From: Lysinibacillus xylanilyticus
Lineage (GTDB): Bacteria > Bacillota > Bacilli > Bacillales_A > Planococcaceae
Direction: 5' to 3'
Length of the DNA stretch: 64,000 bases
NCBI RefSeq assembly: GCF_001183605.1
Contig: NZ_LFXJ01000005.1
Span: forward strand, 1,438,929 to 1,502,928
In this document: in pieces, positions 53,162 through 63,018 of the stretch
Numbering within the stretch: the stretch's first letter is position 1
How the letters are laid out: each line of letters begins with the position of its first letter
Notes under the pieces: model-generated
What the model saw: the letters and a program-made list of their open reading frames with translations, nothing else
What the model was told of the DNA's origin: nothing
The model's database searches: none
Made by a program: the position numbers and the translations under genes

Positions 53162-54163
53162 ATGATTTTAAAAAATAATTTTTCAAAAACAATTGCATTA
53201 ATAGTAGGAACACTACTCCTACTCCTTTGTATGGGGATAAGTATTGTATACGGCTATGCAAATACGTCCATTCAAACGACTATTGAATCTTTTACACAGT
53301 TTAATCATTCTAACGAACATATTATTATTCAAAATGTTCGTATTCCAAGAGCTCTAATCGCTACTTGTGTGGGTGCTTCCTTAGCTATTACAGGCGTGCT
53401 CATGCAGACATTAACGAAAAATCCTTTAGCATCTCCAGGAATTTTAGGAATTAATGCTGGAGCTGGGTTTGCCGTCGTATTTGCTATGATTTTCTTTCAT
53501 GTATCAAGTTTGCAATCTTTTGCATGGATTGCATTTTTAGGTGCTACTATAGCCGCTCTGTCTGTTTATGCTATTAGTTCGGCTGGACGAGACGCGGTAA
53601 CGCCAGTCAAAATAACTTTAGCAGGTGCCGCTATCAGTGCATTATTTGCTTCTTTTACTCAAGGATTACTAGCAACAAACGAAGCAGCACTCGAGCAAGT
53701 ATTGTTTTGGTTAGCTGGTTCCGTACAAGGGAGAAAGCTTGAAATCCTTTTATCTGTACTTCCTTATCTAGTTATTGGATGGATTGCTGCTCTGTTCATT
53801 TCTTCCAAAATGAATGTTCTTGCTCTTGGAGACGATGTAGCGAGAGGTCTAGGATTACGACTAGGATTCATGAAGTTGATGGTAGGTCTTATTGTTATTT
53901 TATTAGCAGGTGGTTCGGTTGCAATAGCTGGTCCTATAGGGTTTGTAGGAATTGTGGTACCCCATTTTGCGCGAAAGTTTGTTGGAACAGATCATCGTTG
54001 GCTTATTCCAATGGCTGCACTATTAGGTGGCATTCTATTATTGTTAGCCGACGTCGCAGCACGCTATATCATTATGCCTCAAGAAGTACCAGTAGGAGTA
54101 ATGACAGCCATGATCGGTACACCATTCTTTATTTACCTTGCGCGAAAAGGTGGAAAAAAATAA
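53162..54163 (+). CDS. FecCD-type siderophore permease, first subunit
   Basis: A 333-residue permease with about nine to ten membrane helices. Family blocks are RIPRALIATCVGASLAITGV, QTLTKNPLASPGILGINAGA and GPIGFVGIVVPHFARKFVG, the last facing the ATPase. Its stop and the next start overlap (TAATG), so the two permease subunits are made in equal amounts. Confidence 0.93.
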   Translation: MILKNNFSKTIALIVGTLLLLLCMGISIVYGYANTSIQTTIESFTQFNHSNEHIIIQNVRIPRALIATCVGASLAITGVLMQTLTKNPLASPGILGINAGAGFAVVFAMIFFHVSSLQSFAWIAFLGATIAALSVYAISSAGRDAVTPVKITLAGAAISALFASFTQGLLATNEAALEQVLFWLAGSVQGRKLEILLSVLPYLVIGWIAALFISSKMNVLALGDDVARGLGLRLGFMKLMVGLIVILLAGGSVAIAGPIGFVGIVVPHFARKFVGTDHRWLIPMAALLGGILLLLADVAARYIIMPQEVPVGVMTAMIGTPFFIYLARKGGKK

Positions 54164-55218
54164 TGAAACATTTAAAAACAATACGTTTACTACAAAATAA
54201 AGTATCCTTTTTACTTGATATAAAAGCTTCCAAAAAACTTACCTTAATTAGCATTATTGCTTTGGCTGTTTTTTTCTTTAGTGCCTCATTTGGTGATTCA
54301 TTTATAAATCCAATAAAGGTTTTACAAGTCCTCATTGGCAAGGGATCTGACTTTGATCAATTAATTATTGTTGATTTCCGAATGCCTAGAATTTTTCTTG
54401 CTGCTTTTGCTGGAATGGCATTAGCAGTAGCAGGTGCAATATTACAAGGAATTATCAAAAACCCATTAGCCTCCCCCGATATTATCGGTATTTCTGCTGG
54501 TGGCGGAGCTGCAGTTGTTGGTTTTTTAGCAATGTTTAGTGATTCCAATCATTCCTTAACAGTTAGTATTGAATGGTTACCCCTCGCAGGTTTTATCGGA
54601 GCAACCATTGTTGGACTTATTGTTTATGTATTTGCTTGGAAAGATGGTGTGACACCTACCCGTCTTGTATTAATCGGTATCGGAGTCTCTGCATTTATGC
54701 AAGCCATTACGACGATGTTGATGATTATCGGACCCATCTATCAAGCCAGTGAAGCCAATAAGTGGATTACAGGGAGCGTCAAAAGTGCAGATTGGAATCA
54801 AGTTCAAATTGTAGTCCCATTGATATTAATCCTTCTACTAATAACATTTTTTATTACTCGACAATTAAATGTTCAAGAATTGGGTGATGATACAGCTGCT
54901 AGTTTAGGACAATCTGTACAAAAAACTCGTTTATTCTTATTACTATTGAGTTCAAGTCTCGTTGCTAGTGCTATTTCTTTTGCAGGAGCTATCGGTTTTG
55001 TCGGCTTAATGGCACCTCATATTGCGAGACGCATTGTAGGGCCTTCATTCGGTGTTCTAATACCGACATCTGCTGCAATTGGCGCTTTACTAGTAATGGT
55101 AGCAGATATTATCGGACGAACTGCATTTAATCCTTTAGAAGTGCCAGCTGGTGTGTTTACAGCTGCCATTGGTGCTCCTTATTTCATCTATTTATTATTT
55201 AGAAACCCTAGAAAATAA
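54163..55218 (+). CDS. FecCD-type siderophore permease, second subunit
   Basis: The 351-residue partner permease has RMPRIFLAAFAGMALAVAGA, QGIIKNPLASPDIIGISAGG and AIGFVGLMAPHIARRIVG. About nine membrane helices follow an N-terminal cytoplasmic stretch of 30 residues. I start it at 54163, where AAAGGTGG precedes; a longer upstream frame overlaps the first permease out of phase and is spurious. Confidence 0.93.
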   Translation: MKHLKTIRLLQNKVSFLLDIKASKKLTLISIIALAVFFFSASFGDSFINPIKVLQVLIGKGSDFDQLIIVDFRMPRIFLAAFAGMALAVAGAILQGIIKNPLASPDIIGISAGGGAAVVGFLAMFSDSNHSLTVSIEWLPLAGFIGATIVGLIVYVFAWKDGVTPTRLVLIGIGVSAFMQAITTMLMIIGPIYQASEANKWITGSVKSADWNQVQIVVPLILILLLITFFITRQLNVQELGDDTAASLGQSVQKTRLFLLLLSSSLVASAISFAGAIGFVGLMAPHIARRIVGPSFGVLIPTSAAIGALLVMVADIIGRTAFNPLEVPAGVFTAAIGAPYFIYLLFRNPRK

Positions 55219-55232
55219 AGGAGTCAAATTTC

Positions 55233-56030
55233 ATGACTGAAACTTTAGAAACTAAATCACTTACCTTAAATTATGGTGATTCAAATATCATTGAAAATCT
55301 AGATTTATCTATTCCGATGAATGAAATTACTGTGCTGATTGGCGCCAATGGTTGTGGAAAATCTACACTTTTACGCTCCATTGCTCGATTATTAAAGCCA
55401 AAGCATGGATCGGTATTATTGGATGGACAAGATATTTTTAAATTATCTACTAAACAAGTAGCAAAAAAACTTTCTATTCTTCCTCAGTCACCAGTAGCAC
55501 CCGAGGGATTAACAGTATTACAACTTGTTAAACAAGGCCGTTACCCACATCAAAATTGGCGCAAACAATGGACAGAAAAAGATGAAGAAATAGTGTTAAA
55601 CTCCTTAAAAGCAACAGGTGTTGATCATTTACAGGATAAACTAGTGGATGAGCTTTCAGGCGGTCAACGTCAACGTGCCTGGATTGCCATGACACTTGCA
55701 CAGGATACAGATATTATCTTATTAGATGAACCAACTACTTACTTAGATCTAACACATCAAATAGAAATTTTAGATTTGTTATTTGAATTAAATCAACAGC
55801 AAAAACGGACAATAATTATGGTTTTACACGATATTAACTTAGCATGTCGATATGCTGACCACATCATAACTGTTCGAGACCGAGGTGTCTTTCAACAAGG
55901 AAGACCTGAAGAAATCATGACGAAGACATTGGTAAAGCATGTCTTTGATCTAGATTGTAAAATGACGAATGATCCTATTTTTGGCACACCATTATGTATT
56001 CCTTTTGGTAAAGGACGTAAAATCTCTTAA
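55233..56030 (+). CDS. Siderophore ABC importer ATPase (FecE/FepC type)
   Basis: The 265-residue ATPase carries Walker A VLIGANGCGKSTLLRSIARL, signature VDELSGGQRQRAWIAMTLAQ, Walker B IILLDEPTTYLDLTHQIEIL and switch His in MVLHDINLACRYADHIITV. It powers import through the two FecCD subunits. AAGGAG precedes the ATG, and a terminator follows. Confidence 0.94.
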   Translation: MTETLETKSLTLNYGDSNIIENLDLSIPMNEITVLIGANGCGKSTLLRSIARLLKPKHGSVLLDGQDIFKLSTKQVAKKLSILPQSPVAPEGLTVLQLVKQGRYPHQNWRKQWTEKDEEIVLNSLKATGVDHLQDKLVDELSGGQRQRAWIAMTLAQDTDIILLDEPTTYLDLTHQIEILDLLFELNQQQKRTIIMVLHDINLACRYADHIITVRDRGVFQQGRPEEIMTKTLVKHVFDLDCKMTNDPIFGTPLCIPFGKGRKIS

Positions 56031-56050
56031 TCTTAATATTATAATGTAAA

Positions 56051-56112
56051 ACACGTAACTCCCTTCTTTTGTAACATAAGTACAAAATGTTGAGGGATTA
56101 CGTGTATTTTTA
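56051..56112 (+). terminator. Terminator of the siderophore operon
   Basis: Arms ACACGTAACTCCCT and AGGGATTACGTGT with a long loop, then ATTTTTATG. Confidence 0.65.
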
Positions 56113-56341
56113 TGAATGGAGATGAAAGCCTCCGCTCCTGCTGACAAAGGCTAGCCAAGATCCTGTAGTGTTTATGTCAACATACAGTTCAGTGGCTGGA
56201 AGTTGTAGAAGTTTCAATTTGTCCCCCCAACATTCGATGTTAAATAACTTTAGTTATCCCTAATGGAACTAACTTGCCATCTATGTTATTTATTAGTATT
56301 CTATAACTTTAATATTCCATTGAAAATGAAAGGATGTAATT

Positions 56342-59215
56342 ATGAATCTACAAATAACCCAATATTTTAGAGATAGTGTAGCGGCGAAGTTATCAATAGA
56401 TTTTAAAAAAAGTACATATAACACTGTTTCATTTCAAAATTTTAAACAAGGTGAGATTCCGGAAATAACGTTTCAAAATTTATTTAGTAAAGATAAGAAA
56501 CATTCGGAGGATTTTAAAGAAGTAATAATAGTTGCAAAGACAATTAAAACAACCTATAAAAGTCAGGAAAAAATTCAAAAAAACACTGAGGAATTAGCTG
56601 GAATTTTTTTCATTCCCGCTTTAATAAACACACACGGAAAGCTATTACCCCCAGAAATCAAGACACCATGGATACCAAGGGAATATTTATTTCCTTTAAT
56701 AGATGAAACTGTAGCAGTTGGTCATTTAGAAACTTTCGACAATTATATGAGTAATTATTCGCATGAATTTAAAAAATGTACCGATTGGGAAACCTATTTT
56801 AATTTGTGTAAATGTATGTATGAACAAATCACTGGTCATACTCTATTGGATTTAGTTGTAAATGATATTGAATTGGAAGAAACCATTTACATATTCAAAG
56901 ACGAAACTATTATTGCCACTCGAAATATTTTAGCGCTTTATGATGATTTGATAAAAGGTAATTATAAACACTCCAAGTTATATTTAAACTTTATCAAGAA
57001 AGAGTTTAGCCATTTAAAACCTTTAATCAAAAATTCTGTTTATGAATCACGAAAACATATTGGTCAGATGGGAGGAGAGTACGGACTTTCCCCTTCTCAA
57101 AGAGAATGCCTTATTCATTTCAATAATATGGAGGAAGGTGAAATCTTAGCAGTGAATGGTCCACCTGGTACCGGTAAGACAACACTCTTACAAACACTTG
57201 TGGCAAATTTATATGTAGAAAAGGCTTTAAAAAAAGAAAAAGCCCCATTCATTGTAGCTTCTTCGACAAATAATCAAGCTGTTACGAATATTATTGAGTC
57301 CTTTGGGAAAATAGAAAAAAAATGGTCCCATACTAATTTAGAAAATAGATGGGTAGATAGTGTTAATAGTTTAGCTGTTTATTTTCCTTCGTCTAGTAAG
57401 GTGACCGAAGCAACAACAAAAGGATTTCACCATACAAATCCTTTAGGAGATCATTTTTTTGAAACTGTAGAAAGCGCTGAAAATGTTCAGAAGTCTAAAG
57501 AAAAATTTATGCAAGAATCTGCTACATATTTTAACACAGCCATTCATTCTTTAAATGAGTGTGAAAAACAAATTTCAAACAGACTACAACAAATTAATAA
57601 TGCTAATAGTATTCTTTTGAATTTATTTAATGAATATTTTGACATTTGTCAAATTGAAAAAAATATCAATACGTTTATTTCAGATATTGATAATGAAATT
57701 GAAGTAGGCAAAGTTCAATTAGAAAATTTGAAATTAAGAGTAAATGAATGGCAAGAGGAATGTAAGAAAATTCCATTCTATTATCATTGGTTAAAATTTT
57801 TGCCGAGGTTTAAACAAAAGATTCAGGATAGAATAAATACCTTCATAAACATTGAAGAAGATTTTCTAAACGATCAAATGGATTTAGAGAATATTATTTC
57901 AATCTATAGTTCGATTATTAAAGATGTAAGGAAAAGCATTCAAGATAAAGAACAAGTAAGTAAAAAAGTGAAAGAAATAAAGTTACATATACAGGAAGTT
58001 ATTGATAATTTAATCTGTTTAAATGTTATTGAAAGTAAGGACATTGATATTTCATGTGTCACAAATATTAATCAATTAAATAGTCTTTTGGATACTTCTT
58101 TAAGATATTTATCATTTTGGCTAGCAGTACATTATTATGAATGCAGATGGTTAAAAGCAAGTAGACTTAGCCCCAAACAAAAAGGTAAGACTTTCGAAAA
58201 TGTACTGAATTTAGTTTATGAAAACTTAAGTATGCTCACACCTTGTTTTGTTATGACTTTTTATCAATTACCAAAGCTACTTCGTGCTTATGAGGAGAAA
58301 CAACATAAATATCTCTATAATAAAATAGATTTATTAATTGTTGATGAAGCTGGACAAGTCACTCCTGAGATTGCTGCATGTTCATTTTCATTAGCGAAAC
58401 AAGCTGTTGTAGTAGGTGATATATATCAAATTGAACCTGTATGGAATATTCATAGATACCTCGATTTATCTTTAGCAAAAGCTGCTGGTGTTATTAGACA
58501 AAAAAATGAATTTGAAATTTTAACAACAAGCGGAATAAATACATCAGATTCTAGTGTGATGAAGGTTGCTTGCAAAAGTTGTAACTATGAGAAATTTGGA
58601 GAACGAGGATTGTTTTTAAGCGAGCATAGACGCTGTTATGATGAAATTATTGATTATTGCAACAAGCTAGTTTATAAGGGCCATTTAGAGCCAAAAAGAG
58701 GATTAGGAATACAGGATAAAGACTGTAAATTAAATGAACTGTCTATCCCTCATTTTGGACATTACCAAATCAATAGTATTCAATCCAATAAACGTGCAGG
58801 CAGTAGATTTAATGAAATAGAAGCAAAAGAAATAGCGAATTGGGTAGTTGACAATTTTGAACAATTAAAAGCGGTGTATTCAAAAACAGATCCTAAAAAT
58901 ATTTTAGGCATAATAACACCTTTTAAAATGCAAGTTTCAGCAATTAAAAAGGAATTACCTAACGAATTAAAATCACTAGTATCTGTAGGTACTGTTCATA
59001 CATTCCAGGGTGGAGAAAGAAACATAATTATTATGTCCACTGTGTATGGGAAGAGTGATGGATGTTATTTTATTGATGCTAGTAAAAGTTTATTGAATGT
59101 AGCAGTTTCAAGGGCGAAAGATAGTTTTTTAGTCTTTGGAGAAATAGGTTGTCTCTCAAATAGTGAAACCGTCCCCAGCGGAATGTTGAAAAAAATAGTG
59201 ACAAAATTTAAATAG
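56342..59215 (+). CDS. Superfamily 1 helicase (Upf1/DNA2-like), 957 residues
   Basis: Walker A is GPPGTGKTTLLQTLVANL near residue 273, preceded by SPSQRECLIHFNN; the DEAG Walker B is LLIVDEAGQVTPEIAA near 665; the C-terminal motifs are FLSEHRRCYDEIIDY, VGTVHTFQGGERNIIIMSTV and LLNVAVSRAKDSFLVFGEIG. Between Walker A and B lies a long insertion (about 380-620) rich in Lys, Glu and Asn, probably coiled coil. The first 250 residues match no domain I know. It stands alone between terminators. Large single-gene SF1 helicases occur in phage defence loci, but no partner is seen here. Confidence 0.88.
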   Translation: MNLQITQYFRDSVAAKLSIDFKKSTYNTVSFQNFKQGEIPEITFQNLFSKDKKHSEDFKEVIIVAKTIKTTYKSQEKIQKNTEELAGIFFIPALINTHGKLLPPEIKTPWIPREYLFPLIDETVAVGHLETFDNYMSNYSHEFKKCTDWETYFNLCKCMYEQITGHTLLDLVVNDIELEETIYIFKDETIIATRNILALYDDLIKGNYKHSKLYLNFIKKEFSHLKPLIKNSVYESRKHIGQMGGEYGLSPSQRECLIHFNNMEEGEILAVNGPPGTGKTTLLQTLVANLYVEKALKKEKAPFIVASSTNNQAVTNIIESFGKIEKKWSHTNLENRWVDSVNSLAVYFPSSSKVTEATTKGFHHTNPLGDHFFETVESAENVQKSKEKFMQESATYFNTAIHSLNECEKQISNRLQQINNANSILLNLFNEYFDICQIEKNINTFISDIDNEIEVGKVQLENLKLRVNEWQEECKKIPFYYHWLKFLPRFKQKIQDRINTFINIEEDFLNDQMDLENIISIYSSIIKDVRKSIQDKEQVSKKVKEIKLHIQEVIDNLICLNVIESKDIDISCVTNINQLNSLLDTSLRYLSFWLAVHYYECRWLKASRLSPKQKGKTFENVLNLVYENLSMLTPCFVMTFYQLPKLLRAYEEKQHKYLYNKIDLLIVDEAGQVTPEIAACSFSLAKQAVVVGDIYQIEPVWNIHRYLDLSLAKAAGVIRQKNEFEILTTSGINTSDSSVMKVACKSCNYEKFGERGLFLSEHRRCYDEIIDYCNKLVYKGHLEPKRGLGIQDKDCKLNELSIPHFGHYQINSIQSNKRAGSRFNEIEAKEIANWVVDNFEQLKAVYSKTDPKNILGIITPFKMQVSAIKKELPNELKSLVSVGTVHTFQGGERNIIIMSTVYGKSDGCYFIDASKSLLNVAVSRAKDSFLVFGEIGCLSNSETVPSGMLKKIVTKFK

Positions 59216-59282
59216 TTAAATTTGTATTAACCACCTATTAGACTTATCATTAATTTTTTGATCGGAGTAAAGTAAAATAAAT

Positions 59283-59348
59283 CCACCCTTACTTACAATA
59301 GCTACAGTGAACTGTATCATAAGGGTGGTTTTCCTTTTAATTCGTAAT
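59283..59348. terminator. Terminator between helicase and peptidase E
   Basis: Arms CCACCCTTA and TAAGGGTGG with a long loop, then TTTTCCTTTT. Confidence 0.7.
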
Positions 59349-59350
59349 TA

Positions 59351-60049
59351 TTATATATGTCCTAAATACTCTGCAGATAATTCTTGCTCATTGATCCCCT
59401 CATCAAAAGAGACCTTATATGCTTTACCATTAGGTTTTGAACTAACGATTTTATGAATTTCTTGATCGATAAAATGGACAGCTACTCCATCATCAGCAGC
59501 TATTCCAGATGAGAGTTTATTAGTTTTAACCAAATTATGATAAGCTGGTCTTCTATTGATTTCCCCATCATAATGAGGGCAATTACTTCCTGGAAGAAAC
59601 CCTAAACATGCTATCGGCTCTAAATCTCCTCCAAATGAATCTGTTATTCCTTCCTCAAACCAACAAATTGAGCCAGCACTAATGCCTGTTAAAAGGATTC
59701 CCTCATGCCAAGCTGTCTTAAAAATGGTATCTAACGACCATTCTTTCCATAATGCTAAAAGGTTTTTAGTATTTCCTCCCCCAACATAAATAATATCCTT
59801 TTCCATAATAAAACTTTCTAAATCTCGAGTTGGAGGTGAAAATAGTGATAAGTGAGACGGAATGCATTGTTGTGAGTTAAAGAAAGAATAAAATCCTGCA
59901 ATATAATTTTCTGAGTCTCCACTTGCAGTAGGAACAAAGCAAATCTTAGGATTAACTTTGTTAGACTGCAGTAAAATATATATATCTAATAATGGATTAT
60001 GAGGCTCCATAGAAAAGCCCCCTCCTCCTAATGTAATAATTTGTTTCAT
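59351..60049 (-). CDS. Peptidase E (S51 family)
   Basis: A 232-residue protein with the dipeptidase E pattern: MKQIITLGGGGFSMEPHNPL, ICFVPTASGDSENYI, IYVGGGNTKNLLALWKEWSL and the nucleophile Ser in LLTGISAGSICWFEEGITDS. Known members cut Asp-X dipeptides. The start at 60049 follows GTGGGGAAA. Confidence 0.9.
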   Translation of the reverse strand: MKQIITLGGGGFSMEPHNPLLDIYILLQSNKVNPKICFVPTASGDSENYIAGFYSFFNSQQCIPSHLSLFSPPTRDLESFIMEKDIIYVGGGNTKNLLALWKEWSLDTIFKTAWHEGILLTGISAGSICWFEEGITDSFGGDLEPIACLGFLPGSNCPHYDGEINRRPAYHNLVKTNKLSSGIAADDGVAVHFIDQEIHKIVSSKPNGKAYKVSFDEGINEQELSAEYLGHI

Positions 60050-60140
60050 TTTCCCCACTTCCATTCTACTGTTTTGTGAATATACTGAATTTAATTATAT
60101 ACAAACCTAGATATTTATTCCATTTTTATAACGAGATATG

Positions 60141-60159
60141 AATTATGCCTCGGCATAAT
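60141..60159. repeat. Short palindrome ATTATGCC/GGCATAAT
   Basis: A perfect 8-bp inverted repeat with a 2-base centre, matching the start of the structured element at 16896 and the fragment at 48726. Confidence 0.55.
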
Positions 60160-60198
60160 CTTTCGCTACATAAGAAAATTACTGAAAGATTAAAAAGT

Positions 60199-60232
60199 AA
60201 AGCCCAGTTCATAATGGGAACTGAGCTCTACT
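60199..60232 (-). terminator. Terminator of the deacetylase gene
   Basis: Arms AGCCCAGTTC and GAACTGAGCT with one mismatch, just after the stop on the minus strand, where a TTACTTTTTAA tract follows. Confidence 0.6.
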
Positions 60233-60234
60233 GT

Positions 60235-60972
60235 TCATTTTCCATCCTTCTTATTTAATTTTTGAATCTCCAATAGCTCAGAAATCGTTACAAATCGATA
60301 TCCCTGGTCTTCAAGCTCTGGTAAGACTTTTTTCAATGCCCTTACCGTTTGCTCACGATTTCCACCGCCGTCATGAAATAACACGACACTTCCAGGCTTA
60401 GCACCCTTTAAAACCGTATTGATAATTTTCTTTTCTCCTGGACTTTTCCAATCAAATGTATCTAAATGCCATGACCACATGACAACCTTATACCCTTCTT
60501 TTGCTATTGCATCAATCATGGAATCCGTGTATTGGCCTTCAACTGGTCTAAATAACACAGGGGCATATCCAGTAATACCAAAAATTGTTGCATGTGTTTG
60601 TTTTATTTCTTTCACTAAATTGGAAACATTAGTTCTAAAAGGATGCGTATATGTGTGAATGGCTAGTTCGTGCCCTTCTTCATGTATACGTAAAGCAAGC
60701 TCGGGGTATTTTTCTGCATTTTCACCCACAATAAAGAACGTGGCCTTTGCATTATACTTGTCTAATATATCTAAAATGTCAGGAGTGTACTTTTTATGAG
60801 GACCATCATCAAAGGTTAAGGCGATAACTTTTTCATCCGTATTAATATCCCACAAAATTTGCCCTGCTTCTTCGTAATACTTCCTTCCCTTGTCTGCAAA
60901 GGATTTTTCATTTACAAAAAATAAAAATAGCCCGAAAATACATAAAGAGATCAGCAGATAATATTTCCTCAA
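60235..60972 (-). CDS. Polysaccharide deacetylase (NodB domain), exported
   Basis: A 245-residue protein with an N-terminal membrane/signal segment (YYLLISLCIFGLFLFFVN) and a NodB domain: ALTFDDGPHKKYTPDILDIL (metal Asp), HELAIHTYTHPFRTNVSNLV (metal His pair), and GSVVLFHDGGGNREQTV. The usual RPP block reads LFRPVEGQYTDS. It probably deacetylates peptidoglycan outside the membrane, as PdaA/PdaB-type enzymes do in spore formers. The start is TTG with GGAGGTG upstream. Confidence 0.9.
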   Translation of the reverse strand: MRKYYLLISLCIFGLFLFFVNEKSFADKGRKYYEEAGQILWDINTDEKVIALTFDDGPHKKYTPDILDILDKYNAKATFFIVGENAEKYPELALRIHEEGHELAIHTYTHPFRTNVSNLVKEIKQTHATIFGITGYAPVLFRPVEGQYTDSMIDAIAKEGYKVVMWSWHLDTFDWKSPGEKKIINTVLKGAKPGSVVLFHDGGGNREQTVRALKKVLPELEDQGYRFVTISELLEIQKLNKKDGK

Positions 60973-61152
60973 GTTTTCACCTCCTGCAATAATTATTTCT
61001 AATCATTATTATTTGAGGTTTAAACTAAAAAATGCTTATTTTTTTGTTCTTTTAATTGTATATAAAACCAATAACAATCCAAAATGAATGATAAAAACAC
61101 TGCACATCCCAATTCCAAAAATGTTATATTATTGGGAAGGAGTGTGATTATT

Positions 61153-61683
61153 TTGATAATAAAGGTAAAAGAAGAGGATTTTGTTTCTAATTGCGCCAAC
61201 CTAAGTCAAAGATGTTTTGAACCACTCATTAATATCTATAAGAGAAGAATGTCCGAAGAAACTAATATCGATGTGAAAGAACGTTTTTATGAGGAACTTA
61301 CGGAAGGTCAAAGAGCATTATTTATGTTTTATGTTTATTATAGTCACATTAGTGAATCTCTTATCGAATTTTATTGGTGGAGTGCTTATTTCATGGCACA
61401 GCCTAAAAAATGGGCAGCTCTCAAAACATGTTTTAAGTATTTTCATGATGAACCTTTTCTTTTACTCCTTGAGAAAATTGAACAAGAATTAAAACATTAT
61501 AATCACCCTACAACATTAGAAAATTTTTCAATCACTCGAGATGAATTAATTCAAAACAAAGAGCTCCATGCATCATTTGAATCGTTATATGTAATATTCG
61601 AAAACATTTATCCAGCTACTATGGAAAAAATTAATAATTTTATCGAAAAGAACTTACAAGAATTTATTCTAATTGAAAATTAA
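61153..61683 (+). CDS. Hypothetical helical protein
   Basis: A 176-residue soluble, helix-rich protein: CFEPLINIYKRRMSEETNID, RFYEELTEGQRALFMFYVYY and FYWWSAYFMAQPKKWAALKT, then FSITRDELIQNKELHASFES. The TTG at 61153 is the best start, ten bases after GGAG. I do not recognise a characterised family. It ends 16 bases before csaA and may share its transcript. Confidence 0.65.
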   Translation: MIIKVKEEDFVSNCANLSQRCFEPLINIYKRRMSEETNIDVKERFYEELTEGQRALFMFYVYYSHISESLIEFYWWSAYFMAQPKKWAALKTCFKYFHDEPFLLLLEKIEQELKHYNHPTTLENFSITRDELIQNKELHASFESLYVIFENIYPATMEKINNFIEKNLQEFILIEN

Positions 61684-61699
61684 TGAAGGAGTATTTTAT

Positions 61700-62032
61700 A
61701 TGGCAACTATAGAAGAATTTATAAACCTTGATATTAGAATTGGCACTGTTATCCAAGCTGAGGAACTTCCGAAAGCCAGAGTTCCGGCTATTAAAATGAA
61801 AATTGATTTTGGAGAAGAAATTGGAATCAAGCAATCCTCTGCTCAAATCACTAAACGCTATACAACAGAAGAAATTATTAATAAGCAAGTAGTAGCGATC
61901 GTTAATTTCCCTCCCCGTCGTGTAGCAGGCTTTAAATCTGAAGTTTTAGTGATTGGCGGAGTTCCGGTAGAAGGAGATGTGATTTTATTATCACCTGATC
62001 AGCCTGTACCAAACGGAACTAAAATTAGTTAA
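61700..62032 (+). CDS. csaA: CsaA, tRNA-binding-domain chaperone
   Basis: The 110-residue protein is a full-length CsaA: MATIEEFINLDIRIGTVIQA, EELPKARVPAIKMKIDFGEE, GIKQSSAQITKRYTTEEIIN and VAIVNFPPRRVAGFKSEVLV. It is an OB-fold dimer with chaperone-like and tRNA-binding activity, linked to protein export in Bacillus subtilis. The ATG at 61700 follows AAGGAG. Confidence 0.95.
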   Translation: MATIEEFINLDIRIGTVIQAEELPKARVPAIKMKIDFGEEIGIKQSSAQITKRYTTEEIINKQVVAIVNFPPRRVAGFKSEVLVIGGVPVEGDVILLSPDQPVPNGTKIS

Positions 62033-62116
62033 GTCTAGGATTTTGTGATAGCGATATTAAAAAGAAGAAATCTATTTTGCAGGCACAAAACTAACTTAGA
62101 TTTCTTCTACATCATA

Positions 62117-62202
62117 TAAATAGTAGTGTAAAGCTAATTAAGCCGCTAATTTAGCCTTACACCTCCTAACTTGATACTAAGGGTCACGAATGTGGCCCTT
62201 TT
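62117..62202 (+). repeat. Two-hairpin intergenic element, copy 3
   Basis: Hairpin one is GTGTAAAGCTAA to TTAGCCTTACAC with an extra inner segment (TTAAGCCGC), then CTCC; hairpin two is AAGGGTCAC/GTGGCCCTT followed by TTATTTTTT, a good terminator for csaA. The first 24 bases match copy 1. Confidence 0.7.
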
Positions 62203-62289
62203 ATTTTTTCGTTTCATTTACTACATATGTTACAATTTTTGTTACTTAATAAGTATAAAAAGAACAAATCCCCTAAATCGAGAGGATCA

Positions 62290-62343
62290 ATGAAAATGAA
62301 ATTTTATTTAGACTGGTGCTACATCGTTAAAATCTTCAAATAA
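62290..62343 (+). CDS. Possible 17-residue leader peptide
   Basis: A short frame, MKMKFYLDWCYIVKIFK, has GAGGATC before its ATG and lies 46 bases upstream of the GNAT start. It may be a leader or chance. Confidence 0.2.
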   Translation: MKMKFYLDWCYIVKIFK

Positions 62344-62389
62344 AAAATAGAAAGGAGCGTGAAAACGAAGAGAAAAAGGAGAGAACATT

Positions 62390-62818
62390 ATGAAAAACAG
62401 ACAAGCAACAACTAATAATTATGAAACTATTATCAATCTTTGGGATAGATCCGTTACCAAAACACATGATTTTTTATGTTCAAAAGATAAGGAAGACATT
62501 AAACAGGAAATACCTATGTATTTTCCACATCTTGATGTGAGGCTTTGGTTTGTGGAAAATGAGTTGATAGGTTTTTCAGGTATTAATAATCAGCACTTAG
62601 AAATGCTTTTTTTAGAACCCACAGAAATAGGAAGAGGTTTTGGAAAACAAATAATACAACAACTCATTAGAGATTTTAATATAAGGTCTGTTGATGTAAA
62701 CAAAGACAATGAAAACGCAAAGATGTTTTATTTGAAAAATGGTTTTACGATTGTCAGTGAAGAACCAACAGATAGTTCAGGTCGCCCATATCCAATATTA
62801 CATCTAGAATTGAAGTAA
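62390..62818 (+). CDS. GNAT-family acetyltransferase
   Basis: A 142-residue GNAT protein. The acetyl-CoA loop is in LFLEPTEIGRGFGKQIIQQL (IGRGFGK), with strand 5 at RSVDVNKDNENAKMFYLKNG and the end GFTIVSEEPTDSSGRPYPIL. It resembles YjaB-type acetyltransferases; the substrate is unknown. AAAGGAGAG precedes the ATG. Confidence 0.88.
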   Translation: MKNRQATTNNYETIINLWDRSVTKTHDFLCSKDKEDIKQEIPMYFPHLDVRLWFVENELIGFSGINNQHLEMLFLEPTEIGRGFGKQIIQQLIRDFNIRSVDVNKDNENAKMFYLKNGFTIVSEEPTDSSGRPYPILHLELK

Positions 62819-63018
62819 ATAACAAAGAAAAAGCTATAACCTCTGTTAAGTTAGAAAGGATTCGTTTTTTGGGGAAGGGAAAATTACACAAGCTAGATTT
62901 GCAAGTACATTAACAAGTCTTGGCACTACTGTAGTTGAAACAATTATTAACAAATCTGCTAGGTTGATAAGATTCTCTTTTTCACCTTTATATACATTGT
63001 TCATACCGCATGAAATTA
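62819..63018. other. Intergenic with an unexplained open frame
   Basis: A plus-strand frame without a start, running from about 62863, reads GKITQARFASTLTSLGTTVV and continues to near 63050. It may be the remnant of a small gene, but I recognise no family. Confidence 0.3.

Noticed and set aside
53779-54162. An upstream extension of the second siderophore permease frame
   Set aside because: It overlaps the first permease gene in another phase and reads as Cys/Trp/Arg-rich noise; the real start at 54163 has a ribosome site.
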